Assembly (NCBI GenBank): GCA_958443615.1
Contig: CAUCLI010000003.1
Coordinates: forward strand, 112,818 to 176,817
Length of the DNA stretch: 64,000 bases
Origin: an uncultured Collinsella sp.
GTDB taxonomy: Bacteria; Actinomycetota; Coriobacteriia; Coriobacteriales; Coriobacteriaceae
Direction: 5' to 3'
Shown here: positions 41,448 through 49,929 of the stretch, piece after piece
How the letters are laid out: the number at the start of each line of letters is the position of its first letter
Position numbering within the stretch: position 1 is the first letter of the stretch
The notes under the pieces: model-generated
The model's input: only the letters and a program-made list of their open reading frames with translations
Databases searched by the model: none
What the model was told of the DNA's origin: nothing
Made by a program: the position numbers and the translations under genes

Positions 41448-43384
41448 GCGGAACCGCCCTTCTGCGCCCGTTCGCCATATGTGCGCAACGCGCCGAACAT
41501 CTGCTCGTACACCGCACGTGTGCCCCCGTTCGCCCTGTCCGGGATCGCACTCGCCAGCGAACCGTCCCGAATCACCAATACCCTGTCACACAGCTCATCA
41601 AGGTTTGACAGGATATGCGACGAGAGCAGGATGCTCATCCCCTGCGCGGCCAACCGTTTCATGATGTATGAATTGAGCGCCACATTGCCGGGGTCGAGCG
41701 CATTCATCGGTTCGTCGAGCAACAGATACCGAACGCCCGTGCAGTATGCAACCGCGAGGGCCAGCTGCTGTTTCATGCCCGACGAGTACGCCCGGACGGG
41801 CTTATCGAGATACCCGGTGAGACCGCACAGCTCTATGAGTTTGCCCGTATCCACCTTGTCGGGCCACAGCGATGATGCGAGCTTGATGTGATCGGCAGCA
41901 GTGAGGTTGGGATACAGTAGGCCAGCGTCGCAGGGGACGTACAGCACAAGCCTGCGAAACGCGGCTTGCGCGGAAGCGATGCCGTCGGCGTGCACGCTTC
42001 CAGCGCGCCGTGTGGAGCCGAGCGCGACCAATGCTTCGAGAAGCGTCGTCTTCCCCTTGCCGTTGGGTGCGATCAGGCCCGTGATCGAACCTGGCATCTG
42101 CTCACACGTAGCATCCCGAAGCACGCCATGCTTGCCGTACGCGAGCGATATTCCCTGCGCGATCATGCCCGCCCCCATCGGAGCGGGATGTGCGGCATCT
42201 TTGCGGGCGAGAGCACGACCGCGCAGGCAGACCGCCCCGAAAGCGATCGAGAGCGCCATGAACGCCCATCCCAGCAAGACGACCGCCGCCATCCCCAACG
42301 ACAGCCGCTCGTCCGCAAGGGACACTTGGTTGGGCCAATAGTTTGCACGACCAGCCACGTTCATGAAATCGTTGAGATATGGGAGTGGGCCGAACGGCGC
42401 AAGCGGGTCGGGGACGGAAATGCCATCGCCCGAATCCAGGCGAAGCGACCCCATTTGGATGTACGCCTCGATCATGGGCATGGCAAGCAGGGCAGTCGCC
42501 GCAGCCGGGCCTAGCGCCATGGCGCGAGAGGGCATCAAGCGGGAGACCGCGTGAGCGAGAAGAACCGCGAATAACGCCGCAACGATGAGCATCAGCAGAG
42601 CGCGGGGAACGACCTGCCCCACCGAGCTCTCCAGCACCGCGACCTCACTTTGCCCCAAGACGTTTACCACGGGATAAGTCGCTTCCCCCATACCGTTGAC
42701 CAACAGGGGAACCAATAATGCAGGCAGAGAAATAAGCAGGATCGACCCCGCGGTGAGCGGCACCAGCACGAGCGCCTGCCCCGCGAAGGCCGCCAAGCGA
42801 CCCAAGGGAGCTTGGGCAAGTAGGCGCTTTCCCCGCACCGCCCGGTCGAGCAACGTCGCTGCCGCGACAGATGGCAGCGCCCACATCACCAGGGGAAGAG
42901 AGCTGTACGCCGCTGCGAAATAATACAACGCGGGGGTCTCTCGGTATGTTTCGAATATGCGCGGATCTTTTTGTTCGGACAACAAAGTGAAGAAGCGATA
43001 CTGCGATTCGAGGCTCTTCGCGGTAGGACCGATCAGGCCGCCCGCCTCGAACTCCTCGATGTCGTTTTCCAGCAATTGGGCGCGAAGGCGCGCGTATTCA
43101 GCCGGATCATCCGCCAGGCACGCGCGCGACAGGAGGTTAAGGCGCTCTTCAGCGCGCTCACGGACCTCGGGCGGGGCGGAGTCGTACACGCCCTCCTCCA
43201 TGCTTTGCCGGCTCTCTCGCAAGGCGATGTCGAGCTGCTCCCTACCGAGAAAGTACCCCATGGTGTCATCGCCCTTAATGAAAGGAGCCAGTAACATGAG
43301 CTGGCACGCTGCAATGAGGACCCAAATCAGCGGATTCTTCACCACGACTTTCGCCAATGCCTGCATGTACCGCAACATGTGCAT
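41444..43384 (-). CDS. ABC transporter with permease and ATPase fused in one chain
   Basis: A 646-residue protein. The N-terminal part (1-400) has about eight membrane segments and a large soluble loop at about 40-170, arranged like an ABC-2/ABC-3 exporter. The C-terminal ATPase has Walker A APNGKGKTT (Ala and Lys at usually Gly/Ser positions), a degenerate signature YSSGMKQQL, Walker B LLLDEPMNALDP and the switch His in LLSSHIL. The permease-first order is opposite to MacB-type fusions. GTG at 43387 or ATG at 43375 are alternative starts. Substrate unknown. Confidence 0.8.
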   Translation of the reverse strand: MHMLRYMQALAKVVVKNPLIWVLIAACQLMLLAPFIKGDDTMGYFLGREQLDIALRESRQSMEEGVYDSAPPEVRERAEERLNLLSRACLADDPAEYARLRAQLLENDIEEFEAGGLIGPTAKSLESQYRFFTLLSEQKDPRIFETYRETPALYYFAAAYSSLPLVMWALPSVAAATLLDRAVRGKRLLAQAPLGRLAAFAGQALVLVPLTAGSILLISLPALLVPLLVNGMGEATYPVVNVLGQSEVAVLESSVGQVVPRALLMLIVAALFAVLLAHAVSRLMPSRAMALGPAAATALLAMPMIEAYIQMGSLRLDSGDGISVPDPLAPFGPLPYLNDFMNVAGRANYWPNQVSLADERLSLGMAAVVLLGWAFMALSIAFGAVCLRGRALARKDAAHPAPMGAGMIAQGISLAYGKHGVLRDATCEQMPGSITGLIAPNGKGKTTLLEALVALGSTRRAGSVHADGIASAQAAFRRLVLYVPCDAGLLYPNLTAADHIKLASSLWPDKVDTGKLIELCGLTGYLDKPVRAYSSGMKQQLALAVAYCTGVRYLLLDEPMNALDPGNVALNSYIMKRLAAQGMSILLSSHILSNLDELCDRVLVIRDGSLASAIPDRANGGTRAVYEQMFGALRTYGERAQKGGSA

Positions 43385-43407
43385 CACCGCCTTGGGTCGA
43401 CTCCCGC

Positions 43408-43460
43408 AAAGCTACTTTGCCTTGCTAGGTAGTAGCTACATTGTAATGCAAGGTAGCTTT
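43408..43460. promoter_or_regulatory. palindromic promoter region of the ABC-PadR operon
   Basis: Outer arms AAAGCTAC and GTAGCTTT, inner CCTTGC and GCAAGG, and a central GTAGTAGCTAC make the 53 bases nearly symmetric. A TACAAT box on the minus strand lies inside (about 43439-43444). Likely the PadR operator over the promoter. Confidence 0.55.
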
Positions 43461-43703
43461 CGCACTGTCATACCACTCACCTTTCGGCGAACGGCGTGGC
43501 GCCCCGCCTCGATGCAGGGGCGGCCCCGAATCGAGGTGTGAGGGTAGTCCCCACATGGGGTGCGGGGCATTCCTCGAACTGAGGTGAGGGCAGTCCCCGC
43601 ATTGAGGCGCAAATCCCAGGACGGCTGAAATCAGCCTCATTCCACCGACGCGTTACACCCCATCCCGCCGATACATAAAGCCCCATCCCGCCGACACATA
43701 ACA

Positions 43704-43737
43704 AAAGTCACGTTTCCAGGGGTGGAAACGTGACTTT
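43704..43737. repeat. AAAGTCACG-family inverted repeat, copy 4
   Basis: AAAGTCACGTTTCCA and TGGAAACGTGACTTT are perfect 15-base arms with a 4-base loop (GGGG). Confidence 0.85.
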
Positions 43738-43816
43738 CATTTGACTTCGGCCAGCGCTCGGAGGCCATTCAGTATCCTGCGCCAGCCTCACGTTTACGGC
43801 GCAACCTCAATTTAGG

Positions 43817-43849
43817 ACCTCAATTTAGGGACTGTCCCTAAATTGAGGT
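43817..43849. repeat. perfect 16-base-arm palindrome, CTCAATTTAGGGAC family
   Basis: ACCTCAATTTAGGGAC-T-GTCCCTAAATTGAGGT. A partial second left arm (ACCTCAATTTAGG) precedes it, and related diverged copies with GTCCCCACAT and GTCCCCGCATTGAGG lie at 43510-43600. Ends 27 bases before the lysS stop. Confidence 0.85.
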
Positions 43850-43875
43850 GCGACGGCGAGCGGCAAGAACCCGAT

Positions 43876-45861
43876 TTAGTAGAGCTTGGCGCCGGCGGGG
43901 ATGGCGTCATCCACGATCAGCACGTTGAGGCGCTCGGGGGTCTCCCCGCCTTCGGCCTCGGCGTGCACGGCGGAGATGATCATGCCGCAGCTCGGGATGC
44001 CCATCATCTTGCGCGGGGGCAGGTTGGTGATGGCGATGAGCGTCTTGCCGATCAGGTCCTCCGGCTCGTAGTAGTCGTGGATGCCGGACAGGATCGTGCG
44101 GTCGGTGCCGGTGCCGTCGTCCAGGGTGAAGCTCAGCAGCTTCTTGGACTTGGGAACGGCCACGCAGTCCTTGACCTTCACGGCGCGGAAGTCGCTCTTG
44201 GCGAAGGTGTCGAAGTCGACGAAATCCTCGAACAGCGGCTCGACGACCACCTTGGAGTAGTCGTTCGTGGGCTTCATGGGCGTGAGGAACGGGCTCGCGG
44301 CACCCGCGGCCTCGGCCATCTGCGCGGCCTTGGCGGCAGCGGCGCCGGACTTGGAGCCCTTCTCGGGCTTCATGTGCGGGAACAGCAGGACGTCGCGGAT
44401 GGACGTAGAGTTGGTGAGCAGCATGACCACGCGGTCGATGCCGATACCGATGCCGCCCGCCGGAGGCATGCCGTACTCGAGGGCGCGCACGTAGTCCTCG
44501 TCGTACTCCATGGCCTCATCGTCGCCGCCGGCCTTCTCCTCCATCTGCGCGGCGAAGCGCTCGGCCTGATCGACCGGGTCGTTGAGCTCGGAGAACGCGT
44601 TGGCGTACTCGTGCGCGGCGATGAAGAGCTCGAAGCGGTGCGTGAGGCGCGGGTCGTCCTCATGGCGCTTGGCCAGCGGGGACACCTCGACCGGGTAATC
44701 CACGACAAAGGTCGGGTTGATGAGGATGGCCTCGCCCAGCTCGTCGAAGAGCTCGGCGATGAGCTTGCCGGCGGTCCACTCGGGCTTGTACTCGATGTCG
44801 TGCTCGTCGCAGGCGGCGCGAAGCTCCTCGACGGGCGTGTCGATGGTGATCTCGCGACCGAGGACCTCGGAGACGACGTCGGTCATGGGGCGGGACGGCC
44901 ACGGGGAGAACAGGTCGATGGCCTGGCCCTGGTAGTCGATCATGCCCTCAAGGCCGATGGCGCGCGCGGCGGCCTTGATGACGCCCTCGGCGAGCTCCTT
45001 CATGCCCTCGAGGTCGGAGTAGGCGCGATAGGCCTCCATGGTGGTGAACTCGGGGTTGTGGGTGAGGTCCATGCCCTCGTTGCGGAAGATGCGGCCGATC
45101 TCGAACACGCGCTCGTAACCGCCCACGAGCAGGCGCTTGAGGTGCAGCTCGGTGGCGATACGCAGGTAGTTCTCCTGGTTCAGCGCGTTGAAATGCGTGA
45201 TGAACGGCTTGGCGGTGGCGCCGCCCTGGATGGACTGCAGGATGGGGGTCTCGACCTCCATGTAGCCGTTGTCCTCCATATAGCGACGGAACGCGGAGAC
45301 GATGGCGGAGCGCTTGCGGAAGGTCTCACGCACACCCTCGTTCACGATGAGGTCGACATAGCGCTGGCGATAGCGGGTCTCCTTATCGGAGAGACCGTGG
45401 AACTTCTCGGGCAGCGGGCGGACGGCCTTGGACAGCAGCTGGGCGGTGCGCGGGGCGACGGACAGCTCGCCGCGCTTGGTGCGGGTCACCTGGCCGGTCG
45501 CCTGCACGATATCACCGAGGTCGAGCTCCTTCAGGACCTCCCAGGACTCCTCCTCCACGTCGTTCACGCGGCAGAAGAGCTGGATGTCGGCGGAAGGGTC
45601 GCGCACGACGATGAACATGATCTTGCCCTGACCGCGCTTGGCGACCACGCGGCCGCCGATGGTGACGGTCTCCTCGGCAACCTCCTCGTTGGCGAGGTGC
45701 TCATAGCGCTCGAGCAGGTCTGCGGCGTGATCGGTCACGGAAGAACGCTCCGGATAGGGGTTCTTGCCGGCGGCGTACAGCGCGGCGCGGTCGGCGAGGC
45801 GACGGGCGCGCTCGTCGTTCAGGATGTTGGCTGCCTCGGCGGCTTCGAGGTTCTCGGCCAT
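43876..45861 (-). CDS. lysS: lysyl-tRNA synthetase with C-terminal Trbp111-like domain
   Basis: A 661-residue protein. The class II LysRS part covers about 1-505: N-terminal OB fold (VTIGGRVVAKRGQGKIMFI), motif 2 (FRNEGMDLTHNPEFTTMEAY) and motif 3 (GIGIGIDRVVMLLTN). After an Ala-rich linker, the last 125 residues (DFRAVKVKDCVAVPKSKK, LPPRKMMGIPSCGMIIS) are a tRNA-binding OB fold like that of MetRS C-termini and Trbp111. Usual bacterial LysS is about 500 residues. The ATG at 45861 follows AGAGGAG. Likely downstream of greA. Confidence 0.93.
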   Translation of the reverse strand: MAENLEAAEAANILNDERARRLADRAALYAAGKNPYPERSSVTDHAADLLERYEHLANEEVAEETVTIGGRVVAKRGQGKIMFIVVRDPSADIQLFCRVNDVEEESWEVLKELDLGDIVQATGQVTRTKRGELSVAPRTAQLLSKAVRPLPEKFHGLSDKETRYRQRYVDLIVNEGVRETFRKRSAIVSAFRRYMEDNGYMEVETPILQSIQGGATAKPFITHFNALNQENYLRIATELHLKRLLVGGYERVFEIGRIFRNEGMDLTHNPEFTTMEAYRAYSDLEGMKELAEGVIKAAARAIGLEGMIDYQGQAIDLFSPWPSRPMTDVVSEVLGREITIDTPVEELRAACDEHDIEYKPEWTAGKLIAELFDELGEAILINPTFVVDYPVEVSPLAKRHEDDPRLTHRFELFIAAHEYANAFSELNDPVDQAERFAAQMEEKAGGDDEAMEYDEDYVRALEYGMPPAGGIGIGIDRVVMLLTNSTSIRDVLLFPHMKPEKGSKSGAAAAKAAQMAEAAGAASPFLTPMKPTNDYSKVVVEPLFEDFVDFDTFAKSDFRAVKVKDCVAVPKSKKLLSFTLDDGTGTDRTILSGIHDYYEPEDLIGKTLIAITNLPPRKMMGIPSCGMIISAVHAEAEGGETPERLNVLIVDDAIPAGAKLY

Positions 45862-46020
45862 CTGGGTGACTCCTCTCGTGGTGCCGGGATCGGCGCCCGG
45901 CTGTTCTTCGACGCGGCGAGCGCCCATCACGCGCGCCGCAAAAGGGCTGCAAACGAAAACCGCCCCCTGGCGCCACGCGGCGTCAAGGAGCGGAATTGCG
46001 CGCTAGGATCTGAAACGACC

Positions 46021-46491
46021 CTAGCGCGAGATCTTGGCGATGGTGTAGACGCGGGTCTTACCCGATGCGAGCACGACCTCGACGCTCTCGCCCTCGGCAT
46101 GGCCGATGATGGCGCGGCCGACCGGGGACTCGTTGGAGATCTTGTGCTCGAGCACGTTGGTCTCGGTGGTACCGACGATGGTGAAGTCGGAGGCCTCGCC
46201 CTCGCCGTCGATCAGCGTGACGACGCTGCCGATGGAGACGATCATGCCGGAGCCGGCGACGGCATCCTGAGCGTTGGCCAGCGTGGCGCGGATCTCCGCG
46301 ATGCGGGCGGCGTTGCGGGCCTGGTCCTCCTTGGCGGCGTCGTACTCGGCGTTCTCGGAAAGGTCGCCGAACGCGCGGGCCTCTTTGATGTGCTCGACGA
46401 TCTCACGGCTCTTCTCGCCCTCGAGATAAGCGAGCTCCTCCTCGAGCTTCTTGCGGCCCTCAGCAGTCAGTACGATCTGGCTTGCATCCAT
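46021..46491 (-). CDS. greA: transcription elongation factor GreA
   Basis: A 156-residue factor that rescues backtracked RNA polymerase. N-terminal coiled coil with the acidic tip (ARAFGDLSENAEYDAAKEDQA) and C-terminal FKBP-like domain ending ESPVGRAIIGHAEGESVEV. A GAGGAG site precedes the ATG. The stop lies inside an inverted repeat, CGCGCTAGG/CCTAGCGCG (46003-46027). Confidence 0.96.
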   Translation of the reverse strand: MDASQIVLTAEGRKKLEEELAYLEGEKSREIVEHIKEARAFGDLSENAEYDAAKEDQARNAARIAEIRATLANAQDAVAGSGMIVSIGSVVTLIDGEGEASDFTIVGTTETNVLEHKISNESPVGRAIIGHAEGESVEVVLASGKTRVYTIAKISR

Positions 46492-46535
46492 GCGACGATC
46501 TCCTCTTCGCGTCCGTGTGCAGAAATAACAGCAAA

Positions 46536-46569
46536 GCGACCGGCGAACCCTGACGGGTCAACCGGTCGC
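46536..46569 (-). terminator. tatA terminator
   Basis: GCGACCGG and CCGGTCGC arms with an inner TTGACCCGTCAGGGTTCG loop, followed by TTTGCTGTT on the minus strand, 23 bases after the tatA stop. Confidence 0.7.
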
Positions 46570-46591
46570 GATCAACCCTTGTGCGAGCGGG

Positions 46592-46849
46592 TTACTCGGC
46601 GTCCTTGGCGGCGGCAGCTTCCTTCTTGGCCTTGGCCTCGGCGAGCTGAGCCTCGAGCTGGGCGACCTCGTCGTCCTCTTCGACGACCTCGGCCTCGGCG
46701 GAAGCCTGCTCCTCGTCACCGGACATGCCCTCGCGGATGTTCTTGACCGTCTTGCCAAGAGACTTGCCGAGCTTCGGCAGGTTCTTGGGGCCGAAGATCA
46801 GCAGGGCGACGATGAGGATGACAACCCACTCAAAACCTTTAGGGAACAT
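46592..46849 (-). CDS. tatA: Sec-independent translocase protein TatA
   Basis: An 85-residue protein: one short membrane helix (FEWVVILIVALLIFGPKNLPKL) with the FGP hinge, an amphipathic helix (GKSLGKTVKNIREGM) and a long acidic coiled-coil tail rich in Glu and Ala. It forms the Tat pore with TatC, which is not in this window. The two importer lipoproteins with paired Arg could be substrates. ATG at 46849 after GGAGG. Confidence 0.9.
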   Translation of the reverse strand: MFPKGFEWVVILIVALLIFGPKNLPKLGKSLGKTVKNIREGMSGDEEQASAEAEVVEEDDEVAQLEAQLAEAKAKKEAAAAKDAE

Positions 46850-46917
46850 ACCATTTCCTCCAGAAACGTTTCCGTTTGCGTGACGTGCGCGATATGCGCC
46901 GCGCGCTAGCTCGAAAG

Positions 46918-46947
46918 AGTATAACCCGCCATCACGACTCTGCACAA
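46918..46947 (-). promoter_or_regulatory. candidate tatA promoter
   Basis: Minus strand TTGTGC (46947-46942), 18 bases, TATACT (46923-46918). It would start transcription about 60 bases before the ATG. The remaining spacer to 47181 is GC-rich and shows no gene. Confidence 0.5.
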
Positions 46948-47181
46948 CATTTGACAATTCTACACGGGCGCGGGCGCCGTTCGGTTAAGAGTCGGTAAGC
47001 GGCATATGGGGTATTTCTGGACCCGCCGGGAGATAATCCCCCGCCGCCGCGCCTATGGGGACGAACGCCGCGGGACATACGACGCGGGGCGAACGGGGCG
47101 GACGCCGCGGGGCGAACGCCGAGGACGCAAGAGGGGCCGAACGCGAAAAGGGCCGCCCGAAGGCGACCCTTTGCAATGCAA

Positions 47182-47258
47182 TGGTCGGGTTGACTGGATT
47201 TGAACCAGCGACCCCCGCGTCCCGAACGCGGTGCTCTACCAAGCTGAGCCACAACCCG
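47182..47258 (-). tRNA. tRNA-Pro (CGG)
   Basis: 77-base cloverleaf, acceptor CGGGTTG/CAACCCG, anticodon stem CCGCG/CGCGG, loop TTCGGGA giving CGG, encoded CCA. Follows ispE on the same strand by 37 bases. Confidence 0.96.
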
Positions 47259-47295
47259 AAAGCTTGGTTATAGTATCAGAAGATTTCCCTTGGCG

Positions 47296-48255
47296 CTACC
47301 CCACGGCGATAAAAGGTCCACATTTCTCCATCTTCGCAGCTTGCGCCCACCATCCATGGTCGTTCATCGCCGCGATGCCGATCTTCTCGGCGGCCATCTG
47401 CGTGTTGCAGACCGCGAAGACGGCGGCGCCGGATCCGCAGACATCGACCGCGCGGACGTCCGGCTGCTCGCGCAGCCAATCGAGAATCTCGCCGATCTCG
47501 GGGCACAGCTCGCGCGCAACCGGGGCGAGGTTGTTCGAGACATGTCCGAAAATGGCGTCCTCGTCGTGGGCGCGCATGGCGTCGAGCATGGGCTCGAGCT
47601 CGCCCGCAGGCACCGGTTCCTCGTCGAAGCGACGATACGCCTCAACGGTGGAGATACCGCCCGTCATGGGCTTGACCAGCGCAACCGGAGTTCCGGTGAG
47701 CGGTCGGAACATCTCGCGCATCGTGTCGCCGCGCCCGTTCAGGTGGGCGGGTGGGCCGTAGAGGAAGAACGGAACGTCCGCGCCGATGGAGCGCGCCACC
47801 GCGTCGATGCGCTCATCGCGCGGGTCGACGCCCCAATACCGGCAAATGCCCATGATCGTGGCGGCGGCGTCGGTGGACGGCCCGCCCAGGCCCGCCCGGA
47901 TGGGGATGTGCTTATCGATGAGGATGGCGAAATTCGGCTCGCGGCCGAACGCTTCCCCCATCGCCACGGCAGCCTTGTATGCCGTATTGCTCTCCTGGGG
48001 GAAATCGGCCTCGGGGACCGTCTTGACCATGAGGCGGTCGGACGGCGCGATGGCCAAGGTGTCGGCGATGTCGAGCGTCGTCATGACGGTGTCGACGGCA
48101 TGGTAGCCGCCCTCATCCGTCTGCGCGTGGACGCCCAAATAGAGATTGATCTTGGCGGGCGCGGTGATGAGCATGAAGCGCCCTTGCGGGGCGCCGCCAT
48201 CGGTGCGGACGCCGGCGGCGCGCAGCGGATCGAACGCGGGGTTCAGTGCGGGCAT
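47296..48255 (-). CDS. ispE: 4-diphosphocytidyl-2-C-methyl-D-erythritol kinase
   Basis: A 319-residue GHMP kinase of the MEP pathway. APAKINLYLGV is the N-terminal signature, PIRAGLGGPSTDAAATI the ATP-binding GHMP motif (Pro replaces the usual Gly-Ser), and CGSGAAVFAV the C-terminal motif. The ATG lies directly after the veg stop with GAGGAG 6 bases upstream. An extra 27 N-terminal residues precede the conserved start. Confidence 0.93.
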   Translation of the reverse strand: MPALNPAFDPLRAAGVRTDGGAPQGRFMLITAPAKINLYLGVHAQTDEGGYHAVDTVMTTLDIADTLAIAPSDRLMVKTVPEADFPQESNTAYKAAVAMGEAFGREPNFAILIDKHIPIRAGLGGPSTDAAATIMGICRYWGVDPRDERIDAVARSIGADVPFFLYGPPAHLNGRGDTMREMFRPLTGTPVALVKPMTGGISTVEAYRRFDEEPVPAGELEPMLDAMRAHDEDAIFGHVSNNLAPVARELCPEIGEILDWLREQPDVRAVDVCGSGAAVFAVCNTQMAAEKIGIAAMNDHGWWAQAAKMEKCGPFIAVG

Positions 48256-48552
48256 CTAGTGCTCCTCGAGCTGCGTGCCCAGTGGGGTGAAGATATGCTC
48301 GCCGGTCTCGGGGTCGAACAGCTCGACCGTGCCGGTCAGCACGTCGACGTACTGATAGGACTGGCGGGACTTGCGCCCGCGACGCTCATCGACCTCGATG
48401 ATGAACACGGCGGGGTGCACGTTCTTGATGACGCCCATGCGCTCGATGACGCGGGTGCGGCCCATGTTGGCCTTGACCTTCACGCGATCGCCGACCATGC
48501 CCGTCAGCTTCTCCTGGATCTCCGCGACGTGATTGACTTCCAGCTCTTCCAT
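48256..48552 (-). CDS. veg: Veg family protein
   Basis: A 98-residue protein: HVAEIQEKLTGMVGDRVKVKANMGRTRVIERMGVI then a beta strand VFIIEVDERRGRKSRQSYQYVDVLTGTVEL. Veg proteins are conserved in Gram-positives; in Bacillus subtilis Veg affects biofilm formation and is encoded just before ispE, as here. SH3-like fold expected. Confidence 0.9.
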   Translation of the reverse strand: MEELEVNHVAEIQEKLTGMVGDRVKVKANMGRTRVIERMGVIKNVHPAVFIIEVDERRGRKSRQSYQYVDVLTGTVELFDPETGEHIFTPLGTQLEEH

Positions 48553-48680
48553 GCTATGGCCTCCAGCAGGGCGCCGTATAGACAGAATGCGCCCAAGATA
48601 GACAAACGCATTGGAGTATAGCAGGGAGGCGACGCATCACTCAAGGCCCATCGAGCGCGTGCATCGATTTGCGCTCCGGG

Positions 48681-49127
48681 TTAGAGCTCGTCGGTGTCGA
48701 GGACGATGGTGAAGGGCCCGTCGTTCACGAGCTCGACCTGCATATCGGCACCAAAACGGCCCGTCTGGACGCATCCCACGTCCGCGCGGACGAGATCGAC
48801 GAAGCACTCGTAGAGCTCCGTCGCCTGAGCGGGCGGCGCCGCCTCGACGAAGGAGGGGCGGCGGCCCTTCTTGCAATTGGCGAACAGCGTGAACTGCGAG
48901 ACCACCAGAACCTCGCCGCCGACGTCATCGAGCGAGAGGTTGGTCTTGCCCTGCTCGTCATCGTTGATGCGCAGGGCGAAGATCTTGTTCCAGAGCTTCT
49001 CCGCATCGGCGCGCGTGTCGGCATGGCCGACGCCGAGCAGGATGAGGTAGCCGGCTCCGATCTTGCCCACGACGTCGCCGGCGATCGTCACGCTCGCGCG
49101 CTCGACGCGCTGGATGACGGCGCGCAT
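48681..49127 (-). CDS. dtd: D-aminoacyl-tRNA deacylase
   Basis: A 148-residue enzyme that removes D-amino acids from tRNA. MRAVIQRVERASVTIAGDVVG, the SQFTLFANCKKGRRPSF active-site motif with Ser-Gln and Thr, and a GxP-like loop (VQTGRFGADMQVELVNDGPFT) are present. The start is 4 bases after the rdgB stop, so the genes are coupled. Confidence 0.95.
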   Translation of the reverse strand: MRAVIQRVERASVTIAGDVVGKIGAGYLILLGVGHADTRADAEKLWNKIFALRINDDEQGKTNLSLDDVGGEVLVVSQFTLFANCKKGRRPSFVEAAPPAQATELYECFVDLVRADVGCVQTGRFGADMQVELVNDGPFTIVLDTDEL

Positions 49128-49130
49128 GGG

Positions 49131-49793
49131 CTAGCACTCCCCCGGCTGCGCGGCGCCGGCGGCGAGGAGTCTGGAGGACAGGTCCTCGAGTGCATGGAAG
49201 CGATGGCTGATGGCGTTTTTCTCCTCGGGCGTGAGCTCGGCCATGGTCTTGCCGGGCGTGTCGGCGGGCAGGAACAGCGGGTCATAGCCGAAGCCGAAAC
49301 ACCCGCGGCCCTCATGGGCGATCATGCCCTCGCAGGCTCCCGTGCCCGTGAGGACGGCACCGTCCGCGTCGATGAGCGCGATGACGCTCATGAAACGCGC
49401 CGTGCGCCCGGCGTCCCCGACGCCCTCGAGCTTGGCGAGCAGCTTGGCGTTGTTGGCCTCGTCGTCGCCATGGGTGCCGGCGTAGCGCGCGGAGTAGACT
49501 CCGGGCTCCCCGTCGAGCGCATCCACGACCAGGCCCGAATCGTCGGCGATGGCCGCCAGGCCCGTCTCGGCGACCGCGGCCTCCGCCTTGATGATCGCGT
49601 TCTCGAGGAACGTGGCGCCGTTCTCCTCCGGGTCCTCGAAATCGCCGAGCTGGCCGAGCGCCACGAAGCGCACATCGGGCAGGACCTTGCTCAAAATCGC
49701 CTCGATCTCGGTCAACTTATGGGCGTTGCCCGTGGCGACCACGATGGTGCGCTTGGGGTCCAGGGTCTCGATATCGATCTTCTCAAGTGCCAT
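49131..49793 (-). CDS. rdgB: XTP/dITP diphosphatase (RdgB/HAM1)
   Basis: A 220-residue house-cleaning pyrophosphatase that removes non-canonical purine nucleotides. VATGNAHKLTEIEAIL (T-GN-x2-K motif), ADDSGLVVDALDG, GYDPLFLP and EEKNAISHR are present. ATG at 49793 after GAGAGGAAG; the open frame further upstream covers the palindromic repeat and is not coding. In the order murI-rph-rdgB, as in Bacillus. Confidence 0.95.
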   Translation of the reverse strand: MALEKIDIETLDPKRTIVVATGNAHKLTEIEAILSKVLPDVRFVALGQLGDFEDPEENGATFLENAIIKAEAAVAETGLAAIADDSGLVVDALDGEPGVYSARYAGTHGDDEANNAKLLAKLEGVGDAGRTARFMSVIALIDADGAVLTGTGACEGMIAHEGRGCFGFGYDPLFLPADTPGKTMAELTPEEKNAISHRFHALEDLSSRLLAAGAAQPGEC

Positions 49794-49807
49794 GGGGGCC
49801 TTCCTCT

Positions 49808-49917
49808 CGATGTGTAATTGGGGACGGGTGCAAATTGCACATTCCCCGCGATCCACACGGACCGCAGGGGGGCACCTCGCCGATGTGTAATTTGCACCCG
49901 TCCCCAATTACACATCG
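49808..49917. repeat. long inverted repeat, GGGGACGGGTGCAAATT family, copy 2
   Basis: 35-base arms at 49808-49842 and 49883-49917 with one mismatch, around a 40-base loop. Arms contain GGGGACGGGTGCAAATT, matching 14204-14310. It lies between rph and rdgB. Confidence 0.88.
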
Positions 49918-49929
49918 ACCCCATTCCCG

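Noticed and set aside
43843..46746. A 967-codon open frame on the plus strand opposite lysS and greA
   Set aside because: It is an antisense frame created by GC-rich third positions. Its translation is Gly/Val/His/Asp-rich low complexity, while lysS and greA on the other strand have full family motifs.
49794..49907. N-terminal extension of rdgB
   Set aside because: The in-frame extension translates the palindromic repeat; the ATG at 49793 has a ribosome site and matches family length.
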